A stretch of 64,000 nucleotides of DNA from Phytophthora sp. 'mugwort' (GCA_033558025.1 JAUCEF010000003.1:682001-746000), one strand, 5' to 3'; counted from the first letter of the stretch, positions 1-11,641 are shown. Translations and numbers: made by a program. The notes: a model not told the origin generated them from the letters alone.

Positions 1-11
1 TATCTGTGTGG

Positions 12-1325
12 TTATGATCTAGCTGAACCAGAAGCCGACGAAGCCTCTGATGAGGTTTCTATCCCAGTCAAGGCCATTTCCCAAACACATTGCTCCTTTG
101 CTTCATGTAGACAATCCAGACAGAAGCGAAGCGCACACTGTTTTACCGCGCCGGTGGCCGACACGTCCACGGTCATTTTCTTGACCACACTGCATTTACT
201 GCAGACCACGCGACGGCAGATCTGGCAGCTCGCACCTGTTCCTGTGCTCAAAAGAGAAAATTTGGCGAAGCTCTTGCTGCAAATCCCACAGCATTTGGGT
301 CGAGGTTGTCCCGAATTACGCCGAGCCTGGCGCTCTGTTGATGCACTTTGGCCGCCCTTGTGCTTCATGAGCCACGTTAACTTCTTGATGTACGCATAGT
401 CGACAACGCTGGCAGCACAGATAAGTGACTCGGCGGTGATCGAAACGGCCACCCGATCAATGATTTTTCCTCGAGGATCGCTGAAACTGCGGCAGTACTT
501 CTCGACTTTACTATTTCCTCGTGCTCGGTCGATGAAACAAAGACTGAGATCTCCACGAAGAAGACCCAGTTCTGTCAGCTCCGGGACCATTCGAGGCAGT
601 TTGATAGAATGCATGAGATAGTAGCCAACCTTTTCGCCCTTGGAGTCAAGTGTAAGCCCCGTAGCTTCGAGGATGAGGTAATCTCGCTGTTGTACGAAAC
701 CTGATAGCACAGCAGGACATTCCTTGACAAACCATTTCACGCCCAAGAAGCGGAAAGGGTCTTCCTTTGTCGGTCCTACAATGGTCGCCAGCACGCGGGC
801 ATCGTCAAGGCGGTCGTTGATATGTGAGCTGCGCCACATCCAGGATTGGTTAGTGGCGGCGAACGTCCCAAACATTGCATCGTCCAAATTCCCGTCCAAA
901 GTTCCATGAAGAAGCATCTGAAATCCGGCCGGACGCCGCATTTCCTTCCCCGAAGCTGATGCTGACACGGATGCTTCCTCGTCTGTATCCGCGTCACCAT
1001 AGCTGCTTCCCCCTGTCGGGTCTGTCGCGTGAGACTCGCTCAAGATGACGGGCGAGAAGGAACTCGTGAAGCGTGGCCTCCGGAGCTTCCTAGAGCTCTT
1101 CTGTCTTGCTTGTTGGTGGTGATATACGTTCAAACCATCTTTGACGCGAACCAATTTCCATCTCGGATCCTTTTTGAGCGTTGACCCCTCAGCTAAGAAG
1201 GCTTCGTTAGCTGCAAGAGTATCGCGCACAACCGTCTCAGCTTCCTCGATTAATTCTTTTTGCTGTTCGTTTGATAGGATCAACTCTGGAAACGCATTTT
1301 CAGGCAGGGTGAACTTCATATTCAC
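12..1325 (-). CDS. START-domain / FYVE-like zinc-finger protein, copy 1
   Basis: A 437-residue ORF, ATG to TAA, apparently without introns. Residues of about 30-330 resemble the START-like lipid-binding fold found in a large oomycete family; conserved blocks include DPFRFLGVKWF and the RDYLILEATGLT...GEKVGYYL stretch. Residues 345-406 carry a cysteine-rich FYVE-like finger with CxxC pairs (CCGIC, CQIC, CSKC, CLDC), followed by an acidic/Ser-rich tail. In the family this architecture suggests lipid- or membrane-associated signalling, but no substrate can be read from the sequence. The ATG at 1325 is chosen because the paralogue at 39469-40746 starts at an equivalent MKF motif; this protein has a second Met two residues upstream of that motif. 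No signal peptide or membrane segment is evident. Orientation is the same as the paralogue. The family call is fairly sure, the function is not. Confidence 0.85.
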   Translation of the reverse strand: MNMKFTLPENAFPELILSNEQQKELIEEAETVVRDTLAANEAFLAEGSTLKKDPRWKLVRVKDGLNVYHHQQARQKSSRKLRRPRFTSSFSPVILSESHATDPTGGSSYGDADTDEEASVSASASGKEMRRPAGFQMLLHGTLDGNLDDAMFGTFAATNQSWMWRSSHINDRLDDARVLATIVGPTKEDPFRFLGVKWFVKECPAVLSGFVQQRDYLILEATGLTLDSKGEKVGYYLMHSIKLPRMVPELTELGLLRGDLSLCFIDRARGNSKVEKYCRSFSDPRGKIIDRVAVSITAESLICAASVVDYAYIKKLTWLMKHKGGQSASTERQARRNSGQPRPKCCGICSKSFAKFSLLSTGTGASCQICRRVVCSKCSVVKKMTVDVSATGAVKQCALRFCLDCLHEAKEQCVWEMALTGIETSSEASSASGSARS

Positions 1326-2613
1326 CTGTTTTTCGGAAGTCCAAAACGGTTGTGAGTGTCAAAACAGTGTACACTGGTCGGAGGGACGGTAACGTGTTTC
1401 GACCCTGCGCTGTGCAATTTGCAGGAGTGCGGATTCTCTCATGGCCCAGCCCGGTACATAGCGAAGGACTCAGTTGCCAGCTCGAAACAAAGAGCCGTTA
1501 GCAAGCCCACCAGACGATTAATGGTGGCCACCCAAGACTTCTGAAGAACCAGTTGATGTCGAATCAACTGGTTTGGCGGATGGAAGTTACAGTTTTAGGG
1601 GCGCCCCCATCAGCAGATCCTCACAGCGACACAGGTTATTGTGTCTTCACTTCTTTCGCGCCGCAAATATAATCACCATGGCTACTAATACCGATCGGTA
1701 CGGTAAAGCTCACTCGTGCGAGGCAGCAAAAGACATAAATTCTGACGGCGATCGAACGAGATTCACCGAACGGTCGATCGGAGATGTTAGTTTGTAATAG
1801 TTCTACCTTCCACCTGTAAGTTCAATCGCTCGTCAGGCCGCGCGAAGTATTCGGTGTTATTCGGTGTTCTGGTACGAACTGTGTACATGTCGCAGACGAT
1901 TGATTACAGACGCTCCTTACGGAGGGAGTATTAATACATGTCCCTCGGTAACATCTAGACGAGAAATATTGTGCCTTTCCAGGTGTAACTTTTTTGGAGC
2001 AGCGGAATCATAATACATGTGGATATTTGGAAGGATGTCTTCCTCTTTAGAGGACCGAATGGTCACAATTTATCGGCCATTCCACACTGAATGACCAATG
2101 TGGATATCAGACGTGTATTAGTACAGATGATCTGTCACAGTAGTAGGCTGAGCTCACGTTGAACGAGCTCAACCTAGTGCTGCGAATTGGTAGCACTTGG
2201 CAGAGAAAGCTGGTGTTGAGTCGGTGACGACGGAGTTGATGTAGAAATGTAGCTGCTGTTTTGTTGTTCTTGTTACACTTGCTGTACTTGTGACTTTCAG
2301 TGCTGAAATACTGGTTCTTGTCGCTACGGTGTGTGGCTTCTAGCTCACGTGCTATAAGGTCGCAGAGAGCCAACACACTGCTTGGCCAGAGTAGTAAGAA
2401 AGCTGATGGACTTGCTCACTTGTGGGTTGATTCAAGAATAAGAGCCCCGAGTGCCTGCTTGGCACTTCAACCGGTTGCACCCTCATCTGTTAAACTGGTC
2501 CTATACTAAAGCTAAGTCACAATAAATGCAGGCATGGCATTGGCCATGCTGGGTTCCTGGTGTACAAGCGCCTTCGAGTCTTCTCGGTCGTCGCTGGTTT
2601 CTCACGCCTTCCG
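1326..2613. other. Intergenic region upstream of START/FYVE copy 1
   Basis: No ORF here shows recognisable coding content; the short open frames at 1573-1797, 2107-2376 and 2300-2509 match no family I recognise. The first part is the 5' flank of the minus-strand START/FYVE-like gene. I could not identify a convincing initiator or TATA element. Confidence 0.4.
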
Positions 2614-2931
2614 TCACGTAATATTGTCATACTTGATGCATTTCCTCCGTTTGTCGGCGCCACGCCGCGGGATCGCGCTGATAGACGTCGTGTTTCTCAG
2701 CTTGTTCCTGTCACATGCCTTCTCCAAGAGAAGGCGTTGGCTCATAATTTCTTCGTGGTCTTGCGCTTGTGGTTTTGGCGCTAATGATAACGGGCAATCA
2801 GGTCTTGTACGTATTGTAGAATTGCAGATGGCTCCCAAGTCAGTTTCGACTGACCAAGCCATTTTAAATGTAAGTTTTCGAGCAGCGCGTGTTAACAGCT
2901 TTTCCGCCGAGGCAGCATAAGATGAAACCAA
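2614..2931 (-). CDS. Short unidentified ORF, possibly a transposase tail
   Basis: A 105-residue minus-strand frame. The middle is coherent and hydrophilic (KPQAQDHEEIMSQRLLLEKA), followed by a basic stretch (RRGADKRRKC). It loosely resembles the C-terminal tails of pogo/hAT-type transposases, but no catalytic motif is present, so this is a weak inference. An overlapping plus-strand ORF (2534-2920) reads as low-quality Ser/Leu-rich sequence and is less plausible. It abuts the left part of the DIRS-like element. Confidence 0.25.
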   Translation of the reverse strand: MVSSYAASAEKLLTRAARKLTFKMAWSVETDLGAICNSTIRTRPDCPLSLAPKPQAQDHEEIMSQRLLLEKACDRNKLRNTTSISAIPRRGADKRRKCIKYDNIT

Positions 2932-3228
2932 GGTACGAACCCGTGGGAGCAGGTGTCGTTAGTTTCATATTTTCCTGATCACGCTTAAGCCCTCCTGCTC
3001 TCGCGCTTTCACCTGTGGTGCTCTACCCTTCAGCCCTTCAGCACTCCGGAGGATGGTTCGTCTTCCGTCTAGCTCCTATCTGTATTTGACCCCAGAACTA
3101 GTCGACAGGAATTTCGACCAGCCATCCTATGCGAAGGTGTTGCAGTTGGACCCCGTCTGGGTAACGTTTCACAGCCGGGAAGGCGGGGAAGTACGCGCAC
3201 TGCGGAGCGTTGCCGAGGTGCATGTAGT

Positions 3229-3237
3229 CATGGTAAG
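3229..3237. repeat. Left target-site duplication of MULE
   Basis: CATGGTAAG, matched at 6295-6303 by GATGGCAAG (7 of 9 identical). A 9-bp duplication is the length expected for Mutator-like transposition. Confidence 0.7.
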
Positions 3238-3318
3238 GGATGTTTATCACTCGAAGCCACAACGAAGAGCGAACTTATCCTCTAGTGCCACAACGAAGGG
3301 CATGTGTGCTGATTGGTT
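3238..3318 (+). repeat. Left terminal inverted repeat of MULE
   Basis: An 81-bp sequence whose reverse complement recurs at 6216-6294 with a 2-bp length difference and a few substitutions. It contains two copies of a CCACAACGAAG-like submotif. Confidence 0.85.
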
Positions 3319-3419
3319 GGGCTAGTGGTTTCATATTTTGTTTTTATATCTGAACAAGCTGTTATTTTTGGGGAGTCATTTGCTCCATTTCCTCGCTGCA
3401 ACAACATTCAACAAATAGG

Positions 3420-5400
3420 ATGCCGATAGACTTGCTGGCTGTGCATGGCTATAATGACGTGCAGTTGCATGCTACCTTCCAGGCTGTAGATGATGCAGGT
3501 GACTTTATAGAAGACTATGCCCTCAACGCTAACAGGTCTATCAAGTGTGTCAAGAACTGCGGTTCGTACAAGCGTTAGAAGTGCACGGATATTGCTTGTA
3601 GCTGGTTTGTCTTCTTTTCGGAAAGACGAGTACGTGAGGCCCCAAGAAGTGATCGCAAGCGACCTGTTTCCAAGCTATCGCATGTAGCAGAAGGAATGTG
3701 GTACATATCCAAGTTTAATCTTCAGCACAAGCAGTGCTGTTGCAGTCGAGCTCATGCGACTACATGGATTTGGCTGCGGTGATTGAGGGTCATAAACGTC
3801 AAAGGCTCGTGTAGCTAGCAGTTTGAAGCGTGCTGACGGGTGATGTATCGAACAAGTCGGCTACATTGTATCGCAGAATTCAACTAAAACCCGAATGGCA
3901 ACTGATCCAGTGGCTGAATGTAAGGCTTTGCCGGCGTACTTGACGCGCTTTGCTGAAACAAATCCTGGCTCTTACGTATGCTGCCAAGTGGATCGATCAG
4001 GTCGCTTTTTCAAATCGTTTTTTTCTCAGTGGGCCCGCCCTTAAAAGCACAAGCAATTTTTGCTTCCTATATGGGAATGTGACGGGACCCATATGAAACA
4101 CGAACAATACAATGGTATATGCGTCAAGCTTGTTGGTGAGGACGGCGACAAGAATATCGCGCCCGTAGGTGTGGCATTTATCCATAAAGAAAACATCGAC
4201 AACTTCATCTTTTTTTGCTCCTTGCATTGCCGGTTGAATTCGTCTGCACGATCGCCTACGTAAGTTTAAGAAGTTAGACGCGAAGAAGAGCAAAGTTATC
4301 GAGATGCTACGGAAGCGATTCCAAGCATCGGTGGTAACTGGAGCAGGCCGCGTCCAAAAGGAAGAGTTTGTCTGGTCGTATTTGCTGAACATACACCCCA
4401 CAAGTTGGAGCGTACTCGGAAACAGCAGTTTAAATGAGGAAGAAGAATTCTGGTTGAGGCGTAGTTGGTCCAGTGCGGAAAGTTACGGTAACAGATTTAC
4501 TCTCTTTGGAGTTCGCTCAACTAGCGGTATTGAAGGCGACAACAACGGCATACTGTGGAATCGCTGTCGAAATAACTTACCTCTTAGGGCTTTGATGGCG
4601 TTCTGCAAGCGGTCGATTGAAGTCACTACTAAAGTGAAAACAATTGCGGATGACTGGGTAGCTCGAAACTACGACATTACCCCACACTATCAAGAGCTCT
4701 TCGAACGTGAGAAGGAGCATGTGACGAATCTCACGGTGATGCCGGCAAAGACCGATATCTTACGTCTTCGACGCATTCGTCCGCAATGGTATTGCTTCCA
4801 GCACGGTCATGATCGAGACGGATATGTCGAAAGGGACCTGCACGCCTTGCAGACCCTCAGACAAACTAGGTATTCCATGTCGCCATATCCAAGCTGTGTT
4901 GTTCTTCTTGGAGCGCTTGAATCCAGGTGTGCCGCCATGTACAACGTACTTCAGTATTTTGACTTGGCTTGCGTAGCGGTCAGCATCAACTCTGCAATAG
5001 GTCAGGTAGACATTAGAGTGCAACAAGTGGACACCTCGGCAGAAATGAGCACCGTCCTGCCTCCTCCAAGGTACCGCCAGGCCGGTGGGTCGCGTAAACT
5101 CAAGTTGCTGACATGGATAGTAATCAGAAACGGTATTTGAGTAGAGGAGAAGAACCTGCATCGAACCAGAATCGATCAAAACATGTTAGTCTCGATGGAA
5201 ATGATGCCAGTCTTCTCGTCGGCGGAGATGACTGCACAAATTAAAGCTATGAAACAAATTAAAGGAATGTAGTGATGACGAAACTTTTCAGAAGCAATTA
5301 ATGCGCTCTTCTCCACTCAGACTTCAGCAAAAGTGGTCGTGAAGAGAGCCAAGTACTCTTGCAGCCGCTGTGGTAAACCCGGGGCATAACGTCGTGACCT
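3420..5400 (+). pseudogene. MULE transposase, multiply interrupted
   Basis: The N-terminal zinc-finger-like segment starts at ATG 3420 (IKCVKNCGSYKR, then a stop, then CTDIACSWFVFF and WYISKFNLQHKQC). The DDE core region follows near 3920-4240, with LPAYLTRFAETNPGSY and then CDGTHMKHEQYNGICVKLV; the D of DGTH is the expected first catalytic residue. The C-terminal part lies in 4304-5140 (TVLPPPRYRQAGGSRK). A zinc-knuckle remnant near 5355-5395 (YSCSRCGKPG) has its GHN step lost to a frameshift and stop. At least four stops or frameshifts make it inactive, although the element ends are well preserved. Confidence 0.75.
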
Positions 5401-6215
5401 GCTCGTCCACTAACCAAGATTATGAAGTTGCAGGAATTGCCATACTTCCGGGTAGTATGTTCTTGAGTGTTGTCCTTTGGAAGCTTGCGGAGTGACCGCA
5501 GATGCGCTGGAAGCGCTCGGCGAGATGTTGACGAAGAGTAGAGGAGAAAAGGATATCAAGCTGGATATCTTAAGGAAGGAACGTATAACAAGACGAAGTC
5601 GCATTAGAAGTCGCTAACCAGTGCGAGAACAAATCATCTCGATACCTGAAAGCTTTCACAACGTTTAAAGTCCTCCTGTAAATCAACTCCACGTCAATGA
5701 GGCAACGTTAGCGCAGCCAATGATTCAAATCAGCACGATCTGTAGTTGAACCTTGCGTGGATCGGTGTCTTGATTCATCTTCCAGTCTCGTCGAGAACTC
5801 CTCCTTGCCTCCCTCAACTTTTAACGACACGAGGCCTTGTTACCACACGTTTGGTCGCCAACTCATGGTTGCAAACGGCGAAGGTGGATCCTCGATACGG
5901 AAGAATCGGTTGGTGGAGAATGAGAAACACAACACTTTGTTTTCTTCGTCAAACCCCGTCTCATATTTGTAAAGAACGCTGTGCGCTAGAGCCAACTCGA
6001 ACCGGCGGTAGATGGTCATATCCACTCGTAGAAACGAAGATCCGCCGGGGGAGGCTCCGCCTCTGTCAGCTCGATGTCTTCGTCTGTGATGTCAGAAGTA
6101 GTATCACCCATGGCCCTCGCGTCAAGCTCGTCTCCCGTAGCTGTCCGAACCATAAACTCGTCGAAGTGTTGGCGATCTGTAGCCAAATCGAATGAAACTT
6201 TCAGCAGCAAGTTCT

Positions 6216-6294
6216 AACCAATCAGCACGCATGCCCTTCGCTGTGGCTTTAGAGGATAAATTCGCTTCGTTGTGGCTTCGAGTGATAAACATCC
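6216..6294 (-). repeat. Right terminal inverted repeat of MULE
   Basis: The reverse complement of 3238-3318, ending in ...GATAAACATCC immediately before the right target duplication (6295-6303). Confidence 0.85.
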
Positions 6295-8336
6295 GATGGC
6301 AAGTGATGTGAACAAGGCGGGGAGGGTGTCTCTGTTGAGACAAGCTGTATCTGTCACGAGCGTCGATCAAGTGCACTTTGTAAGTCATCGCGGTTGACGG
6401 CAACAGAGTCACTATCGCGTCGGATGGTCACCGATTCGACGTAACGGCCAGCTCCGTGGCCGTTGTGGCTCCTTTGGTCGCATTTTACTGGAGCGTGTTC
6501 AACAGCGATGAGTGGAGTCATAGCGATATCGAGTCGATCAAGGAGTCAATTATGAAACGAGTTCTGGACAACGGAAGAGACGTGGGCTCCAAGAACCTCG
6601 CTTTGGTGCTCGGGGATCTGTTCGATGAGGACACCATCCTAGCTCAGAAAAGACTTGTCACTGGGTCGATCCAAAATCCGGTAATGCTGTTGATTTGACG
6701 TTACAGCATGCATTGGACTTTACCTACCACGTCGACTGAGGTGTCGATCCGGTCCCCTCAAGCGTAGGCGAGTCATTCTGCCGCCCACCGGTAGAACAAC
6801 GATCGCATCAACCTGACAACGCCGGTGCTTCGACAGGAGAAGCTGACGGGCTTTTTGATCCGTTTACCGATGACGACGAAAACCCCCAAGATCAGTTTGA
6901 GCGGGAATAGGTGGATCCAAGTCTCGTATTGGGCGGCAAGTATCCGCGAAGCGTGCTCACGAAGCAGTGGCAACTCCGGTGGAACCGATCGAATATCGCC
7001 AGAAGCGAATGCGAACCGTGACGCACTCATTATCGAAAAACTTAGTGGCGACCCTGATCTCATGCATCGCTTCCTCGCCATTCGTCAGTGTTCCGTTGAC
7101 CAAGCAATCGCAGCAGATAAAACTGCAGCCACAAAGACGGAGCAGCTGATAACGACGCCAGCAACATCGAAGAAGCCGGCTCCATCGTCAAAATTCGATT
7201 TTGCCCCTCGGGAAGCCCAACAGTGCGTTCATGAACGCGTGACGTCGGCGAAGCACAAAGGTAAACTTCTACCATTTCTGTGAAAAGTCTGGTTCGGTCC
7301 GTGCACGTGAAATTCAAGGCGCTTTCGGGAGTGTGCACTCGTGTCTATGATCTGCGTTTCGGTTCAAGTGGACTCTCCATTCAACACTTTGCCAGATTTC
7401 CATAAGCAGAGCGAATTGCATGGCTGGAAGCTGGCTGGAAGCTGGAGGGTCTAACTTTGACAACCTGTCTGCATCGGCAGAATTTGCAGCCGCTGCTCCT
7501 GCCACTTGCATCAAAGAGGTGGCTGATGCAGCTAGAGTTTTTCTGGCGTACACCCGAGAATATTGCTGCGCTGAGTTGGTTGATCTGGTCGAGTGTATAG
7601 GGGAGTTCATTGAGGAAACACTGGCTCAAGTCGCATGGTGCTCTTGTATACTGAGTAAATGATGTCCTGGAGGACTTTCGAGGAGCTGCGGAAGCAGGGG
7701 AAGGCCTCGCACACGTCCAACAGCGCTGCTTGTCCGATGATCACCTGCTGAGGGATCTGATGTGTGTGAAATTGCATCGCCAGGCGACTGCCATGCCGCA
7801 CTCAGCCATCGCGGCTCCCCTCCGCTTGCACGTTCGCGGGGTCTGGTACCTCAACAAGAAACTATCATTAAGCGCGAAGGTAAGCTGAGACTTGAAAATC
7901 CCGCATGGCGTCCTGCAGCAATTACCTGTCCAGGTCGATCCGGCATCTGGAGAGTCTCGCAGTCTCTGTGTATGCGATTTTTATCAAACCTTGGCTGCGA
8001 AGCTGAAAGTGACGGTGTGTGCCCTTGCTGGCGCGGGTATTTCGTGCCGAAGAAATTGCCCCAACTAGTCAAGAATGAGATCAACGACGATTTCATGAAT
8101 TGAAGGACGACTACAAGCAGTTCTGACTCCTCAGGGTAGATTGACTGGGCGTCTGCCTTGGAAATTTTGATAAGCGCAGCAGCGGCACGATGGGTGGACA
8201 GTTTTGGCGTTTCGTGCGGTGCGGAACTCGCGAAAGGTCCCTAGTAACAAACTGACCGCACGAAGTAGCTGAGAGTGCGGCCGATGGCCGTGGTCGAGAT
8301 TGTGTCGAGCAGTAAGTTTGGAAGAAACGCACAGGA

Positions 8337-8625
8337 TGGATAAAACCCTCCGGTCCCAAGTACACGCTGGAGGCACTGCCAAATCATTGTCGATGGTAAT
8401 GGAGTACTTGGGAGGTCCCGGAACAACAGGTTCGAAAGCGATATGCAAACCTGATAGGGTACTCCGGTCCCCAGTTCGTGTCGGAGGCACTGTCAAACCA
8501 GCGATGACGACAATGGACTACAGGGTGGAAGCAACAGGCAAGACTGATAGGGTACTCCGGTCCCAAGCACTTGTTGACAGCACAGCTAAATCAGTGCTGA
8601 AAGCAATGGTTCGCTCGGGGAGTCC
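8337..8625 (+). repeat. Three imperfect direct repeats between gag and RT of the DIRS element
   Basis: Three units start near 8337, 8453 and 8545. Each carries a core like GGTACTCCGGTCCC (first copy ACCCTCCGGTCCC) followed by a related GGAGGCACTG(C/T)CAAA-type segment. In the plus frame the units read as DKTLRSQVHAGGTAKS, DRVLRSPVRVGGTVK and DRVLRSQALVDSTAKS. Unit spacing is uneven (about 116 and 92 bp). They may be a duplicated peptide segment in the Gag-Pol linker. Confidence 0.55.
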
Positions 8626-8899
8626 CGGCAGCTGTCAGTCGAGGCTCTGCCTCCATGCAGTAAATTCTCGATCAATTACCGGCGAGCGCCTTTTTGCCCA
8701 GCCATCGAGACGATTCACGCTGTCAACGCAGTAAATTCAGAGCGTGTTAAAAGAGGAACTACTGTGGAGGAGTGCAAAATATCGGCTTTGCATAGTAGCT
8801 TGGGGTTCAAGCGTGATAAAACAAGGGAGGCCTGCCGTATCGACAAAGCTGCTTGTGCGTCTCAGTCTCGCATTATCCTTGACCAGAATATGACTGTCG

Positions 8900-10690
8900 A
8901 AGAAGCGACAAGATTTGTCCGAGGCGAAGTTAGTCACGACCGCAGACCAAACAGGGCTCTCGACCCCGGCAGACTTCGACTGGTGCTACATGGATACCCT
9001 CACCTTGATCTTCTAATTGCGATAGCGGAACATGGCATCGATGCCAGATGGCGCCAAGGGCCAACGCCTCGGCGACCGCCTCCGAAGAACCATGGGTCGT
9101 GCAGGCGCTATCTGCGCGCAGTGACAAGGAGCCTCCGTGAAGGGCAAGACTCTGGCCAGTACATGGTGGTAGGTGCGGACATACTTGATCAAACCGGAAG
9201 TAGTCTGCAGTCCACTGGGAGCTGTGGAAAAGAAAGACACAGATCCTGCAGAAGAAGTTCGCACGATTCACGATTTGTCCTACCCCAGGAATGTCTCTGT
9301 TAATGCTTCATTTGTCGTCGATTCTGTCCCCAAGGTGCACTATGAATCAGTGACAATTATTGCGAGAAGAGTCGAGTACGTGGCAAACAACGGCCACGCC
9401 GACCAAATTCGAATTTTGAAAGGGGACGTTAAAGGCGCGTTCAGACATTTGCGCACCCGTGCCAATCAAGTGTTTCGCACGGCAGCTTGTGTGAAGGAGC
9501 TGGGCATTGTCATAATTGATATGGCAGCACCGTTCGGGTGGTCAGGCTCGCCACCCTGTTACGCCCTCTTCGGCCGAGCGATATCATGGTTGTTGGGTTC
9601 GATATGATGCCGTTGAATCCATTTTTCCCGTGTGAATGGGTGGATGACCATATTCTAGTCGATCCCGACGTTGATGACCGACTACAGTTAGCTGAAGCAA
9701 CGCTGAGGCATGCCATGCTGGCCGTCCTAGGTCTCCGGTCCATCAATGAGACCAAGTTTTCTCCGTGGGTTTCCGAACTGGTTGCTCTAGGTCTTAGGTG
9801 GAATACAGTTCGACGCGCCGTGTCCATTCCAAGCGATAAAGTCACGAAAGCAAGAAATTGCGTCATGAACTTGATAGGGCGGGGAAAGGCTTCCAAGACA
9901 GAATTTTATAAGTACTCGGGTCACTACGGCATGCAGCGGTGTGTCTTCGTACTCCGAAGCCCTTTTATCAACGGTTGAAGACTTAATGTAATGCTGCCCC
10001 CCGCTTTGGCAGCGTTTCATTGTCGAGAAGTTCAACAGAAGATCTGGTATGGCTCGAGCAAATATTGAGCCATGGCTGCCTTGCGGAGTTACCATTAGCG
10101 ATATTTGGGGAGCTTCCTGCACCACATGTCGAGCTGTTCATGGACGCGTCCAGTCTCGGCCTTGGCATCCTCGATCCGGCGTCGAACACCTTCATCCAGA
10201 CCAAATTTGACGTGACGAACAGGAGCAGAGGTGGATCGATCAGCCGTTGATAGCAACACAGATTGCTCGATCAATGTAAGAGAGTATCGGTGCATCGCTC
10301 TCGCACTATGGTCATGGGGGGGCGAAGTGAAATCAGCGAGCCGCTGGCGGGATGGTGCATGTTAAATGCTGGAGCGACAACACGTCAGCCGTGACGTGGA
10401 GCAACAAATTGCAAGCTTCGAATGTCCTCATTCAAGAAATCAACAGAGCTATCGGCCTCGGCGAGGCCTACTTCAATTTACGCGTGTCAGCCGAGCACCT
10501 ACCAGGATCGACAAATGTCATGGCCGATGCGGCCTCGCATGCTTGGACCGAGCCGTATCTAACTCGGTGGAATAACTTTGCATTACTGTGGTCACAGACT
10601 TCAATTCCGACGGAATGCAGAAAGTTTTACACAGGCTTCTCCAACAGCTTCAGTCCCGATCATTGGCCACGACATCGGCAGCAAGTATAG
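8900..10690 (+). pseudogene. DIRS-like reverse transcriptase and RNase H
   Basis: Frames are broken but readable in order. The first is LRLVLHGYPHLDLLIAIAEH (8938-9170), then a long frame 9173-9607 with DVKGAFRHLRTRANQVFRTA and MAAPFGWSGSPPCYALFG (RT palm). Then 9602-9978 with CEWVDDHILVDPDVD, where VDD is the catalytic motif of DIRS-type RTs. RNase H follows as HVELFMDASSLGLGI (10020-10250) and KCWSDNTSAVTWSN with HLPGSTNVMADAAS (10352-10600). The enzyme would copy element RNA to DNA. At least three frameshifts separate these pieces. Confidence 0.75.
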
Positions 10691-10719
10691 CGGCACCTGG
10701 AACAGTGGTGCCAGTAGTG

Positions 10720-11641
10720 CGAGTGGCTTGGTTTTTCGCAATGGCTTCCAGAAAATCCGCAACAGCACTCGTATTAACTCGCTTTATTCGCAACATACTA
10801 CTAGTACAACGGATGGAATCACTCCGCCTCTGGAAACAATGCCGGCACCGTGCTCTCCAAGATCAGCCAGGTCTCGTAGCATCATCGGAGGACACTCGGT
10901 TACAGTGTCGGCCTTCTCCCAGGCCACCAGCTTGCAATCACAGGGATGCGACGTTCCGACCCACCCACACTTTCCAAATCACCAGTTACCATTGCAATGC
11001 TCCGGTGCATGTACAACTTCTCAAGTTCACCGAAGCCCAGAACCGAGTCATTTGGGGGGGCTTCTTTCCTGGGTATTTTCTTTCTTCTTCGTCGGTCAGA
11101 ATCTCTAGCCCTTGGTTCAAAGGTGCAGCCGTACGCTATCCAGCGAGCAGACGTGAAATTCGTCGGGCCCGACGGAAATGATGTTAAGAAGTTGAAGGAG
11201 GTGATGGCGGTGGTCATCCGATTTAGAGGGAGCAAGGCAGACCAATTCGGTAAAGGTACTACACGCAGACTCGAGCGGTTCGGTTACCAGTGGTGTTGCC
11301 CTGTTCGAGCTGCGTGGTATCTAGTGGAGCACCACAAAGCAATCGGAGTTGCGGAAACCACCTTGCTGTGCAGAATCGATGCTACCAGAAATCTCCAAGT
11401 GCAGCAAGTGGTAAACGTGACAAAAAGCGCGGCCGAACTAGCCGGCCAGGCCCCAGAGTGGTACGGCTCGCATTCGCTTCGAAGTGGAGGCGCAACGGCA
11501 CTCTTCAATGCGGGGTTTGACAGCTTGGCGGTAAAATTGTTCGGGAGATGGAAATCGGATGCAGTTGAGCGATACACTGGAATCGGCGGGCGCATCACGG
11601 CGAGAGTGGCGCATGAAATGTTGTCGAAGCCTGCAACATAA
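10720..11641 (+). pseudogene. Tyrosine recombinase of the DIRS-like element
   Basis: The C-terminal half is open from 10946 to 11641. It has the catalytic layout of phage-integrase-type recombinases: an Arg in FFLLRRSESLALG, then HSLRSGGATALFNAG (the H-x-x-R box), then FGRWKSDAVERYTG with the expected nucleophilic Tyr. In DIRS elements this recombinase replaces the DDE integrase and integrates without target duplication. The N-terminal part (10720-10940) is in other frames (RTLGYSVGLLPGHQLAITGM) and contains stops. The catalytic domain itself looks undamaged. Confidence 0.8.

Larger units (their letters stand above)
3238..6294 (+). mobile_element. Mutator-like element (MULE) nested in the DIRS gag
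   Basis: The element is 3057 bp. Its left terminal inverted repeat (3238-3318) and right terminal inverted repeat (6216-6294) are about 80 bp and begin GGATGTTTATCACTCG at both outer ends. They are flanked by a 9-bp imperfect target duplication. The interior carries a decayed MULE transposase on the plus strand. About 0.8 kb between the transposase tail and the right repeat (5400-6215) has no recognisable gene. Confidence 0.85.
3053..8103 (+). pseudogene. DIRS-like gag, interrupted by MULE insertion and frameshifts
   Basis: The first block, 3053-3237, encodes the N-terminal segment (SSYLYLTPELVDRN...). After the MULE, reading resumes in frame at 6304 for about 36 codons, then a 1-bp frameshift near 6403 leads into the 6456-6698 frame (SSVAVVAPLVAFYWSVFNSD). 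Further pieces are at 6825-7283, 7420-7662 (AARVFLAYTREYCCAELVD) and 7890-8103. The last has a knuckle-like Cys pattern (LCMRFLSNLGC...GVC) followed by PKKLPQLVKNEIND, recalling the Gag C-terminus of oomycete YR elements as I remember them. Several stops make this non-functional. Confidence 0.65.
3053..11641 (+). mobile_element. Degenerate DIRS-like (tyrosine-recombinase) retroelement, split by a MULE
   Basis: The order of remnants is Gag, RT, RNase H, tyrosine recombinase, all on the plus strand, which defines the DIRS-like YR retroelement class. Gag is at 3053-3237 and 6304-8103, RT at about 8930-9980, RNase H at about 10020-10600 and YR at about 10720-11641. Removing the MULE (3238-6294) and one copy of its target duplication rejoins the gag reading frame. 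Each gene carries stops and frameshifts, so the element is dead. DIRS elements should have inverted or split terminal repeats and an internal complementary region; I could not identify these by eye, so the outer limits are only those of the coding remnants. Confidence 0.8.

Noticed and set aside
2534..2920. 128-residue plus ORF with hydrophobic segments
   Set aside because: Leu/Ser-rich without domain signs, and overlapped by a more coherent minus frame; probably chance.
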